A stretch of 64,000 nt of DNA from Bradyrhizobium sp. Ce-3 (GCF_022835695.1 NZ_BQUV01000005.1:372001-436000), one strand, 5' to 3'. Counted from the stretch's first letter, positions 26,064 to 35,590 are shown. Made by a program: numbers and translations. The notes: generated by a model not told the origin, from the letters alone.

Positions 26064-27352
26064 GCGCGAGCATGGCATCCCCGGCAGGCGCCGCGGCGTG
26101 CCCGGCCTGGCGCGATCCGGCGCGCTGGCACACCACGACCGACGTGGTCGCGGTGCTGATTGCGCTGTCGCTGCCATGGTCGACCTCGCTGGTCGGCATC
26201 TTCGGCGTGGTGCTGCTGATCGCGATCGCGCCGACGGTCGATCTGAAGGCGTTCTGGGCGCTGCTGAAGCGGCCGATCTGCGTGGCGCCGATCGCGCTGT
26301 TCTGCCTCGCGCTCGTCGGCACGCTGTGGTCGGACGCCGCATGGGGCGCGCGCCTCTACGCGGTGGGGCCGACCGCAAAGCTCCTGGTGCTTCCGGTCCT
26401 GCTCTATCATTTTCAGCGCTCGTCCCGCGGGACCTGGGTGTTCGTCGCCTTCCTGGTGTCGTGCACGCTGCTGATGCTGATGTCGTGGCTGGTGCTGGCC
26501 TATCCCCACCTCGCGCTGCGGGCGCCCGCCCCGGGCGAGCAGGGCGTCTTCGTCAAGAACTACATCGACCAGAGCCAGGAATTCACCTTGTGCGCGGTCG
26601 CGCTGGCCTATCCGATCGTGATGCTGCTGCGGGCCAAACGCATTTGGTCAGCTCTTCTGCTGATCGCGGTTGCGCTCAGCCTGTTCGCCAACATGGCGCT
26701 GGTGGTGGTGTCGCGGACTGCGCTGGTGACGGTTCCGATTATGTTCGCGGTGTTTGCGCTGCTGCATCTGCGCTGGCGCAGCATCGTGCTGATCCTGTGC
26801 GCGACCGCCGCGTTCTCCGTGGTGGCGTGGTATGGATCGTCGCCACTGCGCCGGACCGCCGAGTCGTTCCAGCGCGACTACCAGCTCTATATGGAGCGCA
26901 ACGAGCCGACCTCGCTCGGCTTACGGCTCGAATTCTGGCGAAAGTCGCTCGGCTTCTTTGCCGAGGCCCCGGTGATCGGCCATGGCACCGGCGCGACGCG
27001 CGGCCTGTTCGAGCGCGTCGCAACCGGCGGAATGACCCAGGCCTCCGGCGAGGTGATCGGAAACCCGCACAATCAAACGTTGAACGTCGCCGTGCAGTGG
27101 GGCATTGTGGGTGTGGCGATCCTGTACGCGATGTGGTTATTGCACCTCTTGCTGTTCCGCGGCGACGGTCTCGTCAACTGGATCGGACTTCTCGTCGTGG
27201 TACAGAATATTACGAGTTCGTTATTTAATTCACACATCTTCGACTTTCACGAAGGCTGGATGTATGTGCTGGGTGTCGGGGTCGCGGGGGGCATGGTTCT
27301 GAAGGAGCGATCCGGGGTTGATATGGAACCCGAACCGCCCGTCCGTCCATGA
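26060..27352 (+). CDS. waaL: O-antigen ligase family membrane protein (WaaL-like)
   Basis: The GTG at 26060 overlaps the hldE stop; an ATG four codons later is an alternative. The 430-residue protein has about ten to twelve hydrophobic helices. The large periplasmic loop near residues 270-345 contains [30 protein letters not shown] and [17 protein letters not shown], the conserved region of Wzy_C/O-antigen ligase proteins with the catalytic-type histidine. It would transfer O-antigen from undecaprenyl diphosphate to the lipid A-core outside the inner membrane. A Wzy polymerase cannot be excluded from sequence alone, but its place after hldD-hldE favours ligase. Confidence 0.82.
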   Translation: MSASMASPAGAAACPAWRDPARWHTTTDVVAVLIALSLPWSTSLVGIFGVVLLIAIAPTVDLKAFWALLKRPICVAPIALFCLALVGTLWSDAAWGARLYAVGPTAKLLVLPVLLYHFQRSSRGTWVFVAFLVSCTLLMLMSWLVLAYPHLALRAPAPGEQGVFVKNYIDQSQEFTLCAVALAYPIVMLLRAKRIWSALLLIAVALSLFANMALVVVSRTALVTVPIMFAVFALLHLRWRSIVLILCATAAFSVVAWYGSSPLRRTAESFQRDYQLYMERNEPTSLGLRLEFWRKSLGFFAEAPVIGHGTGATRGLFERVATGGMTQASGEVIGNPHNQTLNVAVQWGIVGVAILYAMWLLHLLLFRGDGLVNWIGLLVVVQNITSSLFNSHIFDFHEGWMYVLGVGVAGGMVLKERSGVDMEPEPPVRP

Positions 27353-27451
27353 TCGCTGGCAAGGCCACTGCAGATACGCTATCAGCCTGCCATGTCTCAT
27401 CACGAACATGTCTCATCGCGAACACCCAGTTGCCGGCAACCTGTCCGTTAG

Positions 27452-29365
27452 ATGACGCGTCTTTCACAATTCACCCTGCGCAACTTCCTGATTCTGCTGC
27501 ATGACGCGCTGGCGACGACGTTTGCGTTGCTGGCGAGCTTCTATCTGCGCTTCGAGGGCAGCCTGCTCACCGACCGGCTGCCGCATTTGCTGCGCATCCT
27601 GCCCTGGTTCGTGCTGTTCAGCGTCGTCGTCAGCTACCTCTCCAATCTGACCACGGCGAAGTGGCGCTTCACCTCTCTGCCCGATGCCGTGAACATCTTG
27701 CGGGTCTCGGCAGTGCTGACGCTGGCACTCGTCGTGCTGGACTATGTCTACTTCTTCACCGGGGCGAATTCGCTGAGTCCGGTGTTCCTCGGCCGGGTCA
27801 CCATCATCCTGTTCTTCTTCCTCGAGGTGTTCGCGCTGAGCGCGTTGCGGCTCGGCTATCGCTATTTCCGTTATTCGCGCACGCGCCTCCATGCCCGGTC
27901 CGACAATGCCGCGCCCGCGCTGCTGGTCGGACGCACGGCCGACGCCGAAGTGGTGCTGCGCGGCATCGAGAACGGCGCCATCAAGCGGCTGTGGCCGGTC
28001 GGTGTGCTCTCGCCGTCGGATGCGGATCGCGGCCAGATGATCCGCAACATTCCGGTGGTCGGCGGGGTCGACGATATCGAGACGGTGATTCGTGATTTCG
28101 AAAGCCGGCAGAAGCCGATCAAGCGCGTGGTGATGATGCCGTCGGCGTTCGAGCCGGAGGCGCATCCGGAGAGCGTGCTGATGCGCGCCAAGCGGCTCGG
28201 GTTGATCGTCAGCCGGCTGCCATCGCTGGAGGGCGGCGATGCGCCACGGCTCACCAATGTCGCGGTCGAGGACCTGCTGCTGCGCCCGAGCCAGAAGATC
28301 GACTACGCGCGGCTCGAGGCGCTGGTAAAAGGCAAGTCGGTGATCGTGACCGGCGGCGGCGGCTCGATCGGCGCGGAAATCTGCGACCGGGTCGCGACCT
28401 TCGGCGCGGCACGCCTGCTGGTCGTGGAGAATTCGGAGCCGGCGCTCTATGCGGTCACCGAGGCGCTGTCGGCGCGCGACACCGGCGCCGAGATCGAGGG
28501 CCGGATCGCCGACATCAGGGATCGCGAGCGCATCACGCGCCTGATGAGCGAGTTCAAGCCCGACATCGTGTTCCATGCCGCGGCGCTCAAGCATGTGCCG
28601 ATCCTGGAGCGTGACTGGAGCGAGGGCGTCAAGACCAACATCTTTGGTTCGGTGAACGTCGCCGACGCCGCGCGCGCCGCGGGCGCCAGCGCCATGGTGA
28701 TGATCTCGACCGACAAGGCGATCGAGCCGGTGTCGATGCTCGGCCTGACCAAGCGCTTCGCCGAGATGTACTGCCAGGCACTGGACCACGACCTGATGAC
28801 CGAGGCCAGGGGCAGGCCGCATATGCGGTTGATCTCGGTGCGCTTCGGCAACGTATTGGCGTCCAACGGATCGGTGGTGCCGAAGTTCAAGGCCCAGATC
28901 GAGGCCGGTGGACCGATCACGGTGACCCATCCGGACATGGTTCGCTACTTCATGACGATCCGCGAAGCCTGCGATCTCGTGATCACCGCGGCGACGCACG
29001 CGATGACGCCGGCGCGGCCCGACGTCTCGGTCTACGTGCTGAACATGGGCCAGCCGGTGAAGATCGTCGATCTCGCCGAGCGGATGATCCGCCTGTCGGG
29101 CCTGCAACCCGGCGCCGACGTCGAGATCGTGTTCAGCGGCATCCGCCCCGGCGAGCGGCTCAACGAGATCCTGTTCGCGAGCCAGGAGCCGACGCTCGAG
29201 ATCGGCGTCGCCGGCGTCATGGCGGCCAAGCCGAACCAGCCCCCGATGTCGACGCTGCGCAAGTGGCTTGCGGCGCTGGAGGATGCGATCGAGAGAGATG
29301 ACCGCGTGACGATCCGCGCCGTGCTTCAGGACGCCGTGCCCGAGTTCGGGTCGAATGCCGCCTGA
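27452..29365 (+). CDS. Membrane-bound UDP-GlcNAc 4,6-dehydratase-like protein (WbpM/PglF/CapD family)
   Basis: The 637-residue protein has four N-terminal membrane helices (residues about 10-145), a Rossmann-like middle domain (ALLVGRTADAEVVLRG) and a C-terminal dehydratase domain with VIVTGGGGSIGAEICDRVA. The active-site block is STDKAIEPVSMLGLTKR. The Asp-Lys pair and last lysine are kept, but the position usually held by methionine in PglF/WbpM reads leucine. The enzyme would turn UDP-GlcNAc into UDP-4-keto-6-deoxy-GlcNAc, the first step to UDP-QuiNAc or UDP-FucNAc. A 100-base gap with a 16-base tandem repeat separates it from waaL, and the next gene overlaps its end. Confidence 0.88.
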   Translation: MTRLSQFTLRNFLILLHDALATTFALLASFYLRFEGSLLTDRLPHLLRILPWFVLFSVVVSYLSNLTTAKWRFTSLPDAVNILRVSAVLTLALVVLDYVYFFTGANSLSPVFLGRVTIILFFFLEVFALSALRLGYRYFRYSRTRLHARSDNAAPALLVGRTADAEVVLRGIENGAIKRLWPVGVLSPSDADRGQMIRNIPVVGGVDDIETVIRDFESRQKPIKRVVMMPSAFEPEAHPESVLMRAKRLGLIVSRLPSLEGGDAPRLTNVAVEDLLLRPSQKIDYARLEALVKGKSVIVTGGGGSIGAEICDRVATFGAARLLVVENSEPALYAVTEALSARDTGAEIEGRIADIRDRERITRLMSEFKPDIVFHAAALKHVPILERDWSEGVKTNIFGSVNVADAARAAGASAMVMISTDKAIEPVSMLGLTKRFAEMYCQALDHDLMTEARGRPHMRLISVRFGNVLASNGSVVPKFKAQIEAGGPITVTHPDMVRYFMTIREACDLVITAATHAMTPARPDVSVYVLNMGQPVKIVDLAERMIRLSGLQPGADVEIVFSGIRPGERLNEILFASQEPTLEIGVAGVMAAKPNQPPMSTLRKWLAALEDAIERDDRVTIRAVLQDAVPEFGSNAA

Positions 29366-30629
29366 CTCGCGCCGTCCTGCGGACGATGCGGCAGGGCCGC
29401 TTCGAAAGCCATTGATGCCTCGTTCCCGAAAAGTCGTGGTCGTCAGCCAGCACTATCCGCCGGACCACAGCACGACCGCCGCGATCATGTCCGCGATCGC
29501 CGAACGGATCGCGCAGGAGGCGGAGGTGGTGGTGGTCTCCGGCATGCCGGGCTCGGCGCGGGCGCCCGCGGCCGGGCGACCGGCCGTCGTCGAGATCAGG
29601 AACTGGCTGCCGGGCAAGGCGGCGCTGATCAAGCGCGCGCTGGCGGAAGCGCTGTTCACCGCTCGGATCTTCTTTGCGCTGCTGTCGCGGCTGCAACGGG
29701 GCGACGTGGCGCTGACGGTGACCGCGCCGTTCGCGCTGCCTTATGCGGTCGCCGCCGCGGCACGCTTGAAGGGGGCGAAGTCGGCGCTGATCCTGCACGA
29801 TTTGTTTCCCGACGTGCTGGTCATGGCCGGACTGCTGCGGCCAGGCTCGCTGGTCACGCGGGCGATGCGCGCGATCAACGCGCTGATGTTCCGCGCCCTG
29901 AACGCCGTCATCGTGATCGGCCGCGATGCCGAGAAGCTGCTGCTGCGCTATGGCGGCATGACCCAGGACAAGATCAGGTTCATTCCGAACTGGGCCACGC
30001 TCAGCCCTGGCAATCGTCCGGTCAGCCCCGACAATCCGTTTCGCAAGGCGATCGCCGCCCGCTTCGTCGTCGGCCTGTCCGGCAATCTCGGCTTCACCCA
30101 CGATCCGGACATCGTGTTCCAGGCCGCGCGGCTGTTGCGCGACGAGCGCGATATCCATTTCCTGCTGTCGGGGTGGGGCATGGGCTTCGCGCGGCTGAAG
30201 GAGATGCAGGCCACGGCGCAGCTCGCCAACGTCACGCTGGTCGACCGCGTCGCCGACGGCGAGCTGGACGCGCTGCTGTCCAGCGCCGACGTCTGGCTCA
30301 TTCCCTACCGCAAGGACGTCGCCGGCGTGTCGGTGCCGAGCCGGTTCTACAATCTGCTGGCGGCAGGCCGGCCCGTCATCCTGGTTTCCGAGCCCGAGGC
30401 TGAGGCCGCGCTCACCGTCAGCGAGAACCGGCTGGGCTGGGTCGTCACGCCGGGAAGGCCCGATCAACTCGCCGACGCGATCCGGCTGGCGTCGCGCGCG
30501 CCGGACGCTGCGATGGCCGAACGCGCCGTTGCGACCGCGCGAACCTTCAGTCCCGAGCGGGCGCTTTCGAGCTATGCCGCGCTGGTCCGGGAGCTGCTAT
30601 CCAATCGCGATGTGGAGCGGACCGCATGA
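29355..30629 (+). CDS. GT4-family glycosyltransferase (WbuB-like)
   Basis: The start at 29355 overlaps the dehydratase gene by 11 bases; an ATG 20 codons later (MPRSRKVVVV) fits the fold better and may be the true start. The 424-residue protein has a GT-B fold: VVVVSQHYPPDHSTTAAIMSA at the acceptor side, ALILHDLFPDVLVMAG, FVVGLSGNLGFTHDPD at the donor domain start, and the conserved VPSRFYNLLAAGRPVILV. Relatives such as WbuB add an N-acetylated 6-deoxy amino sugar to the O-antigen primer. Its place between a 4,6-dehydratase and a reductase fits O-antigen assembly. Confidence 0.85.
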   Translation: MPPDSRRPADDAAGPLRKPLMPRSRKVVVVSQHYPPDHSTTAAIMSAIAERIAQEAEVVVVSGMPGSARAPAAGRPAVVEIRNWLPGKAALIKRALAEALFTARIFFALLSRLQRGDVALTVTAPFALPYAVAAAARLKGAKSALILHDLFPDVLVMAGLLRPGSLVTRAMRAINALMFRALNAVIVIGRDAEKLLLRYGGMTQDKIRFIPNWATLSPGNRPVSPDNPFRKAIAARFVVGLSGNLGFTHDPDIVFQAARLLRDERDIHFLLSGWGMGFARLKEMQATAQLANVTLVDRVADGELDALLSSADVWLIPYRKDVAGVSVPSRFYNLLAAGRPVILVSEPEAEAALTVSENRLGWVVTPGRPDQLADAIRLASRAPDAAMAERAVATARTFSPERALSSYAALVRELLSNRDVERTA

Positions 30630-31567
30630 CTGATGGCCGCCGGACGGTTCTGGTGACGGGTGCCAGCGGCTTTGTCGGCCGTCATGTGGTGCCGGAGCTT
30701 GCGCGCAACGGCTGGGTGGTCCGACGCGCGGTGCGAACCCCACCGCGGGACGCGAACGACGTGATGATCGATTCGCTCAGTCCCGCCACTAATTGGCGTG
30801 CCGCGCTCGACGGCGTGGATGCGGTCGTTCACCTCGCGGCCCGCGTTCACCAGCAGTCCGACGAAGACGCGATCGAGCTCTACCGCAACGTCAATATCGA
30901 GGGCACGCTGCATCTGGCGCGGTCCGCGGCCGCCGCGGGCATCCGGGATTTCATCTTCGTCAGCACGATCCTGGTGCACGGGCGCAGCAATTACGGGCGT
31001 CCGCCGTTTCGCGAGGACGATGTTCTGACCCCTCGCGGGCTCTATGGAAACTCCAAGGCGGCCGCCGAGGTCGGCTTGAAGGAAATCGTGCCGGGCAGCG
31101 GCATGCGGGTGACCATCGTCAGGCCGCCGCTGATCTACGGCGCCGGTGCCAAGGGCAACTTCGCCTTGCTCAAGCGTGCGGTGATCAAGCGCCTGCCGCT
31201 TCCGCTCGCCCATGTGAAGAATCGCCGCGCCTTCCTGTCGGCGGAAAACCTTGCGTCGTTCATCCTGCACCGGCTGTCGAAACCGGGAGATGATTTCGAC
31301 GTGTTTCTGGTGGCCGACCGCGAGCAGGTCTCGACGCGGGAATTCGTCGAGCGCCTTGCCCGCGCCGCCGAAACCTCGCCGCGCCTGTTCTGGCTGCCGC
31401 CATCGCTGCTGAAGCTGTCGCTCACGATGGGCGGCCGCAAGGAAGCCTATGACAGCCTGTTCGCTTCCCTCGAACTTGATCTTTCCAAGGTCGCAAGCAC
31501 AGGATGGCAGCAGCCGATCAGCCTCGATGAAGGGCTGCGGCGCGCGCTCAGCCGAGCTGATGTCTGA
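30626..31567 (+). CDS. NAD-dependent epimerase/reductase, WbpV/WreQ-like
   Basis: A 313-residue extended short-chain dehydrogenase. VLVTGASGFVGRHVVPELA binds the dinucleotide, VSTILVHG carries the serine/threonine, and LYGNSKAAAE gives YxxxK. The ATG overlaps the previous stop (ATGA). Relatives WbpV and WreQ reduce UDP-4-keto-6-deoxy-GlcNAc to UDP-QuiNAc, which would be the logical next step after the dehydratase two genes upstream. The assignment as a reductase rather than a 4-epimerase rests on context. It ends 10 bases from a convergent gene for a WbpL-like transferase. Confidence 0.8.
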   Translation: MTDGRRTVLVTGASGFVGRHVVPELARNGWVVRRAVRTPPRDANDVMIDSLSPATNWRAALDGVDAVVHLAARVHQQSDEDAIELYRNVNIEGTLHLARSAAAAGIRDFIFVSTILVHGRSNYGRPPFREDDVLTPRGLYGNSKAAAEVGLKEIVPGSGMRVTIVRPPLIYGAGAKGNFALLKRAVIKRLPLPLAHVKNRRAFLSAENLASFILHRLSKPGDDFDVFLVADREQVSTREFVERLARAAETSPRLFWLPPSLLKLSLTMGGRKEAYDSLFASLELDLSKVASTGWQQPISLDEGLRRALSRADV

Positions 31568-31577
31568 CGGGACCTGA

Positions 31578-32588
31578 TCAGAGCGGCCGCGAGAACCGCC
31601 GCAGCTGCCAGGTGACGGCGAGCGCGCCGGCCAGCAGCAGGCTAATGTCCGCGGTGAGGGAATTGAGCGCGACCGAGGCGAATGCGAGCAGCGCCAGCAC
31701 CAGGTTCAGCGCAAACACCTCGCCGACGACGCGCCATACCGAAAAGCCGTTGTCGGTCGCGCGCTGATAGAAGTGCGAGCGATGCGCGGCCCAGAACGGC
31801 TCGCGCCGGGCCATGCGGCGAAACAGCGTGACCGTTGCATCCGTCAGATAGTACAGCGGCAGCAGCAGCGCGGCAGCGAACTGCTGGTGCAAAGCGAGCT
31901 CGAGCAGGCACCAGCCGAGCAGTAGCCCGATCGGCAGGCTGCCGACATCGCCCAAGAATATCTTCGCAACCGGCCGGTTGAACGGCGCGAAGCCGAGCAA
32001 GGCTCCGCACAGCGCCGCCGCGACCAGCGCGGCCGCAGCCGGAACATGGCCGAAACAGCCAAGCAGGGCGACCGCCACCGTGATCGGCACGGCCTCGGCC
32101 GCCGTCATCAGGTCGAGCCCATCCATGAAGTTGACGAGGTTCACGAACCAGAGGCCGGCAAACAGCAACAGGCCGCGTTCGAGCCAGACCGGGCAGGCCG
32201 GCACCAGCCTGAGATCACCAGGTGCCGCGAACACGACAGCCGCAACGGCGGCACCTTGCAGCAGCAGCCGCGGGACGACGGGCAGGGAACGGATGTCGTC
32301 GGCAAAGCCCACCACCGCGATGAACAGGCAGGCCGCGAACACGACGAAGGGGATGGTCAGGTCCGGCGAGCCGGCCAGCACGATGACGAGCCCGCCGGCG
32401 AGCAGCGTGGCTGCGATGACCGCGATGCCGGCGCCCTGCGGCGTCGGAATGCGGTGTGACGAGCGCGCATTCGGCTTCGCCAGCGCCACACGCAGCAGCA
32501 ATGGCCGCGTCAGCTGGATCAGGACAGCCGAGATGGATGCGGCCAGAACCGCTGCGATCAACGACAGGAGGATCTCGAAAGCGTTCAT
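31578..32588 (-). CDS. Polyprenyl-phosphate N-acetylhexosamine-1-phosphate transferase (WecA/WbpL/MraY family)
   Basis: A 336-residue membrane protein with about eleven helices. Family residues are visible in order: SHRIPTPQGAG, the DD pair in GFADDIRSLP, NFMDGLDLM, KIFLGDVGSLPIG and the histidine-rich HRSHFYQRATDNG. Such enzymes start O-antigen synthesis by transferring a sugar-1-phosphate to undecaprenyl phosphate at the inner membrane. Given the neighbouring QuiNAc-type genes, the primer may be QuiNAc, as for WbpL and the R. etli WreU. It is co-directional with the flippase-like gene upstream, 28 bases away. Confidence 0.88.
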   Translation of the reverse strand: MNAFEILLSLIAAVLAASISAVLIQLTRPLLLRVALAKPNARSSHRIPTPQGAGIAVIAATLLAGGLVIVLAGSPDLTIPFVVFAACLFIAVVGFADDIRSLPVVPRLLLQGAAVAAVVFAAPGDLRLVPACPVWLERGLLLFAGLWFVNLVNFMDGLDLMTAAEAVPITVAVALLGCFGHVPAAAALVAAALCGALLGFAPFNRPVAKIFLGDVGSLPIGLLLGWCLLELALHQQFAAALLLPLYYLTDATVTLFRRMARREPFWAAHRSHFYQRATDNGFSVWRVVGEVFALNLVLALLAFASVALNSLTADISLLLAGALAVTWQLRRFSRPL

Positions 32589-32616
32589 TCTGGTGCGGCT
32601 ACTGCGATCCCGGGAC

Positions 32617-33585
32617 TCACGACTGTGATCCCGGGACTTCGATCGGCGCGGCGCCCTTGGCGGCCTTTTCCGGGCTCAGGATCCAGACCAGGCCGCCAAA
32701 CACGCCCACCACGAACGACACCGCGCCGAACAACAGCGAGATGTTGACGCCCTCATTCGCGATCAATCCGGCATAGCCGAAGGCCAGCGCCATCGTGGCT
32801 TCGCGCACGCCCCAGCCTGCGATCGAGATCGGCATCATCGTGATCAGCATCACCGGCGGCAGCAACTGGAAGATCTCGCCGAAGGTGACCGGGGCGGTGA
32901 TCGACTTCACCACGCACCAGGCGATCACGACGGTCACCACGTGAATGGCGATCGAAAGCGTCGCGACCCGCAATCCGCGCTCGCGGCTGAACAGCACCCG
33001 GTTCGCGATCACAGCACAGGCATGGATGTGATGCGTCGCCCACCATTGCTTCAGCCACGGCCATGGCAGCACGCCGATCAGCAGGAAGCCGAATCCGGCG
33101 CCGAGCGCGGCGAGGTCGAGCAGCAGCAATGCCGTCCAGCCGTGGGAATCGGAAATCAGTCGGTAGCTCCAGGGCAGGGTGGCGGCGATCACGACGGCCA
33201 ACGCGATCAGTCCGACCGCGCGGTCGACGAAGATCGAATAGGTGGCCGCGCGCCAGCCCGCGCCGGCGCGGGCGACCAGCCAGAGCCGCACCGCGTCGCC
33301 GCCGATCGAGGACGGCAGTGTCTGGTTGAAGAAGGTGCCGATGACGTTGAAGCGCATCGCCTGCCGGGTCTCCAGCGGCGCGCCGCACTCCACGCTGATC
33401 TCGCGCCAGCGCAGCACCCCGAGGAAGATCTGCAGGAACGTGACCGCGATCGCGAGGCCGAGCCAGCCCAGGCTCCCGATCTGGATGCGGGCGGCAAGGT
33501 CGTACAGATTGACCTTGCGCAGCGACAGATAGAGCAGCGCAGCCGAGATCAGGATCTTGACGGTCGAAAGCAGGATTTGACGCAT
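32617..33585 (-). CDS. Lysylphosphatidylglycerol synthase TM region / flippase-like membrane protein (UPF0104)
   Basis: Starting at MRQILLSTVKILISAALLYL, the protein has 322 residues and seven to eight hydrophobic helices, with no soluble catalytic domain. Conserved segments are FNVIGTFFNQTLPSSIGGDAV (split across residues about 80-100) and TMMPISIAGWGVREA near residue 250, both typical of the LPG-synthase TM family. Members without the C-terminal synthase domain are thought to move or modify lipid-linked molecules. Co-transcription with the WbpL-like transferase makes a role with undecaprenyl-linked sugars plausible. The last 18 bases are tandemly duplicated after the stop. Confidence 0.82.
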   Translation of the reverse strand: MRQILLSTVKILISAALLYLSLRKVNLYDLAARIQIGSLGWLGLAIAVTFLQIFLGVLRWREISVECGAPLETRQAMRFNVIGTFFNQTLPSSIGGDAVRLWLVARAGAGWRAATYSIFVDRAVGLIALAVVIAATLPWSYRLISDSHGWTALLLLDLAALGAGFGFLLIGVLPWPWLKQWWATHHIHACAVIANRVLFSRERGLRVATLSIAIHVVTVVIAWCVVKSITAPVTFGEIFQLLPPVMLITMMPISIAGWGVREATMALAFGYAGLIANEGVNISLLFGAVSFVVGVFGGLVWILSPEKAAKGAAPIEVPGSQS

Positions 33586-33849
33586 TTCCGTTCGCGCTGC
33601 CAGGTTTTCAGAATGTGTCAAAAACAGCGCAAAACGCTCTCGCGCGCCCAAATTCGCCGCCTTGGTATGGTTTCCGCACCAATCTGGCAATACCCGTACT
33701 GGTCCCTATTGCGGCAGGTGCGAAGGGATGGCTAAAGAGGCCGGAACCGGGGGCAGTGAGCCACTCATTGGGGGTTTACGATACCGGTAAAATCCGACCA
33801 GCCGCGTGGGGGCGCGTGATACTGCTTGGATAGTGCTTCCCAGGTAACA

Positions 33850-33871
33850 GGGCTGCCGGCAGCGGCAGCCC
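33850..33871 (+). promoter_or_regulatory. 5'-leader hairpin in the divergent gap upstream of manC
   Basis: GGGCTGCC pairs with GGCAGCCC around a short loop, about 60 bases before the manC start. It has no T-run, so a leader structure is more likely than a terminator. The rest of the 344-base gap (33586-33929) between the divergent flippase-like and manC genes shows no promoter I can place with confidence. Confidence 0.3.
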
Positions 33872-33929
33872 CGACCAATTGGTGTGCCGTCCGATACGAC
33901 CGGACTGCGCGACAGGACTTGAGGCATCG

Positions 33930-35342
33930 ATGGATCGACGAATTATTCCCCTGATCATGTGCGGTGGCGCGGGCACGCGGCTTTGGCCGGCGTCACGCGA
34001 GGTGCATCCGAAGCAATTCCTGTCGCTGTTCGGGGCGCGCTCGACCTTCCAGGAGACATTGCTGCGGGTTTCGGACCCGGCCTTGTTCGAGCGTCCCATC
34101 GTGATCACCAACGAGGCCTATCGCTTCATGGTGCTGGAGCAGCTCGCCGAGATCGGCCGCGAAGCCGATGTGCTGCTGGAGCCGATGCGCCGCGACTCAG
34201 GGCCCGCGATCGCGGCCGGAGCGGCATTCGCGCAGACCCGGGACAGCGAAGCGATCTTGCTGGCGCTCGCCGCCGACCATCTGGTGCGCGATACGCCGGC
34301 CTTTGTTGCCGCATGTCGCGGCGGACTGGTGGCCGCCGAAGCCGGCCGCATCGTGACGTTCGGCGTCAAGCCGGAGCGGCCCGCCACCGAATATGGCTAC
34401 ATCAACCTGGGTGAGGTGGTCGCCGGCGAGGTGCGCGCGGTGGCCAAGTTCGTCGAGAAGCCGGACGCCGCGACGGCAGCAGGCTATATCGACGCGGGTT
34501 ATCTCTGGAACAGCGGCAACTTCATGTTCCGCGCCAGCGTGCTGCTCGACGAATATCGCAATGTCGATGCCGACAGCGTTGCCTCGGTGGAGCAGTCGGT
34601 TGCGTCGGCAGCGCACGATCTCGGCTTCGTCAAGCTCGATGCCGCGGCGTTCGGCGCGGCACAGGCGATCTCGATCGATTATGCGGTCATGGAGAAGACG
34701 TCCCGTGCGGCGGTGGTGCCGGTGGCCTGCGGCTGGTCCGACATCGGCTCGTGGCGCCAGGTCTGGGAGCTCTCCGACAAGGACAGCCTCGGCAACGCGG
34801 CGCGCGGCACCGCGGTGTTCGAGGACTCCCGCAACTGCAACGTCTCGTCCGACCGGGCGCTGGTTGCGCTCGAAGGCGTCGACGACCTCGTCGTGGTCGC
34901 GACCCAGGACGCCGTGCTGGTGTCACGCCAGAAGGACGCCAACGGGCTGAAACGGCTGGTCGCGAAATTGAAGGTGGCGGCGCCCGAGGTGACCGAGAAC
35001 CACATCAAGGTGCATCGTCCCTGGGGCTCCTACCAGTCGGTCGACAATGGCGACCGTCACCAGGTCAAGCGCATCATCGTCAAGCCGGGCGGGCGGCTGT
35101 CGTTGCAGAAGCACCATCACCGCTCCGAGCACTGGATCGTGGTGCGCGGGACCGCGCAGGTCACCGTCAACGAGCTGGTCAAGACGGTGCACGAGAACGA
35201 ATCGATCTACATCCCGATCGGCGCGGTGCACCGGCTGGAGAATCCCGGCAAGATTCAGCTCGAGCTGATCGAGGTGCAGACTGGCAGCTATCTCGGCGAG
35301 GACGACATCATTCGCATCGAGGACGACTATCAGCGCACCTGA
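33930..35342 (+). CDS. manC: Mannose-1-phosphate guanylyltransferase / mannose-6-phosphate isomerase
   Basis: The ATG at 33930 has GAGG six bases upstream and gives 470 residues. The N-terminal nucleotidyltransferase shows IPLIMCGGAGTRLWPASRE and HPKQFLSLFG (FVEKP reads KFVEKPD near residue 185). The C-terminal cupin isomerase domain shows VHRPWGSYQSVD, LSLQKHHHRSEHWIVV with the metal-binding histidines, and IPIGAVHRLENPG. It makes GDP-mannose, needed by the LpcC-like mannosyltransferase and for mannose on Bradyrhizobium-type lipid A. It is monocistronic or weakly linked to gnnA, 248 bases on. Confidence 0.93.
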   Translation: MDRRIIPLIMCGGAGTRLWPASREVHPKQFLSLFGARSTFQETLLRVSDPALFERPIVITNEAYRFMVLEQLAEIGREADVLLEPMRRDSGPAIAAGAAFAQTRDSEAILLALAADHLVRDTPAFVAACRGGLVAAEAGRIVTFGVKPERPATEYGYINLGEVVAGEVRAVAKFVEKPDAATAAGYIDAGYLWNSGNFMFRASVLLDEYRNVDADSVASVEQSVASAAHDLGFVKLDAAAFGAAQAISIDYAVMEKTSRAAVVPVACGWSDIGSWRQVWELSDKDSLGNAARGTAVFEDSRNCNVSSDRALVALEGVDDLVVVATQDAVLVSRQKDANGLKRLVAKLKVAAPEVTENHIKVHRPWGSYQSVDNGDRHQVKRIIVKPGGRLSLQKHHHRSEHWIVVRGTAQVTVNELVKTVHENESIYIPIGAVHRLENPGKIQLELIEVQTGSYLGEDDIIRIEDDYQRT

Positions 35343-35590
35343 GGCGAACCGGTTCCCGCGCTCAAAATCGAGTCGCGGGCGATGTAACTCTTTGAATCAA
35401 AACGTGTCCGGATTTCGTGGTTGGCATTCGCCACATTTGTGACGCCGTGCTATAGCGGCTGCCAACGAAGCGGGGTGATTTGCGCCAAAGGCGCGGATCG
35501 GGACGAGGGGTCTTGGTACTGATTGCCTCGGAGCCGGGTGGCTTCAGAGCAGCCGGGACAACCGCCAGAACGTTACTTGGGGTCTACGAT

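Noticed and set aside
23445-26378. 977-codon open frame on the minus strand opposite hldD and hldE
   Set aside because: It is the codon-bias shadow of two certain genes; the translation is rich in Arg, Ala, His and Asp without any recognisable domain.
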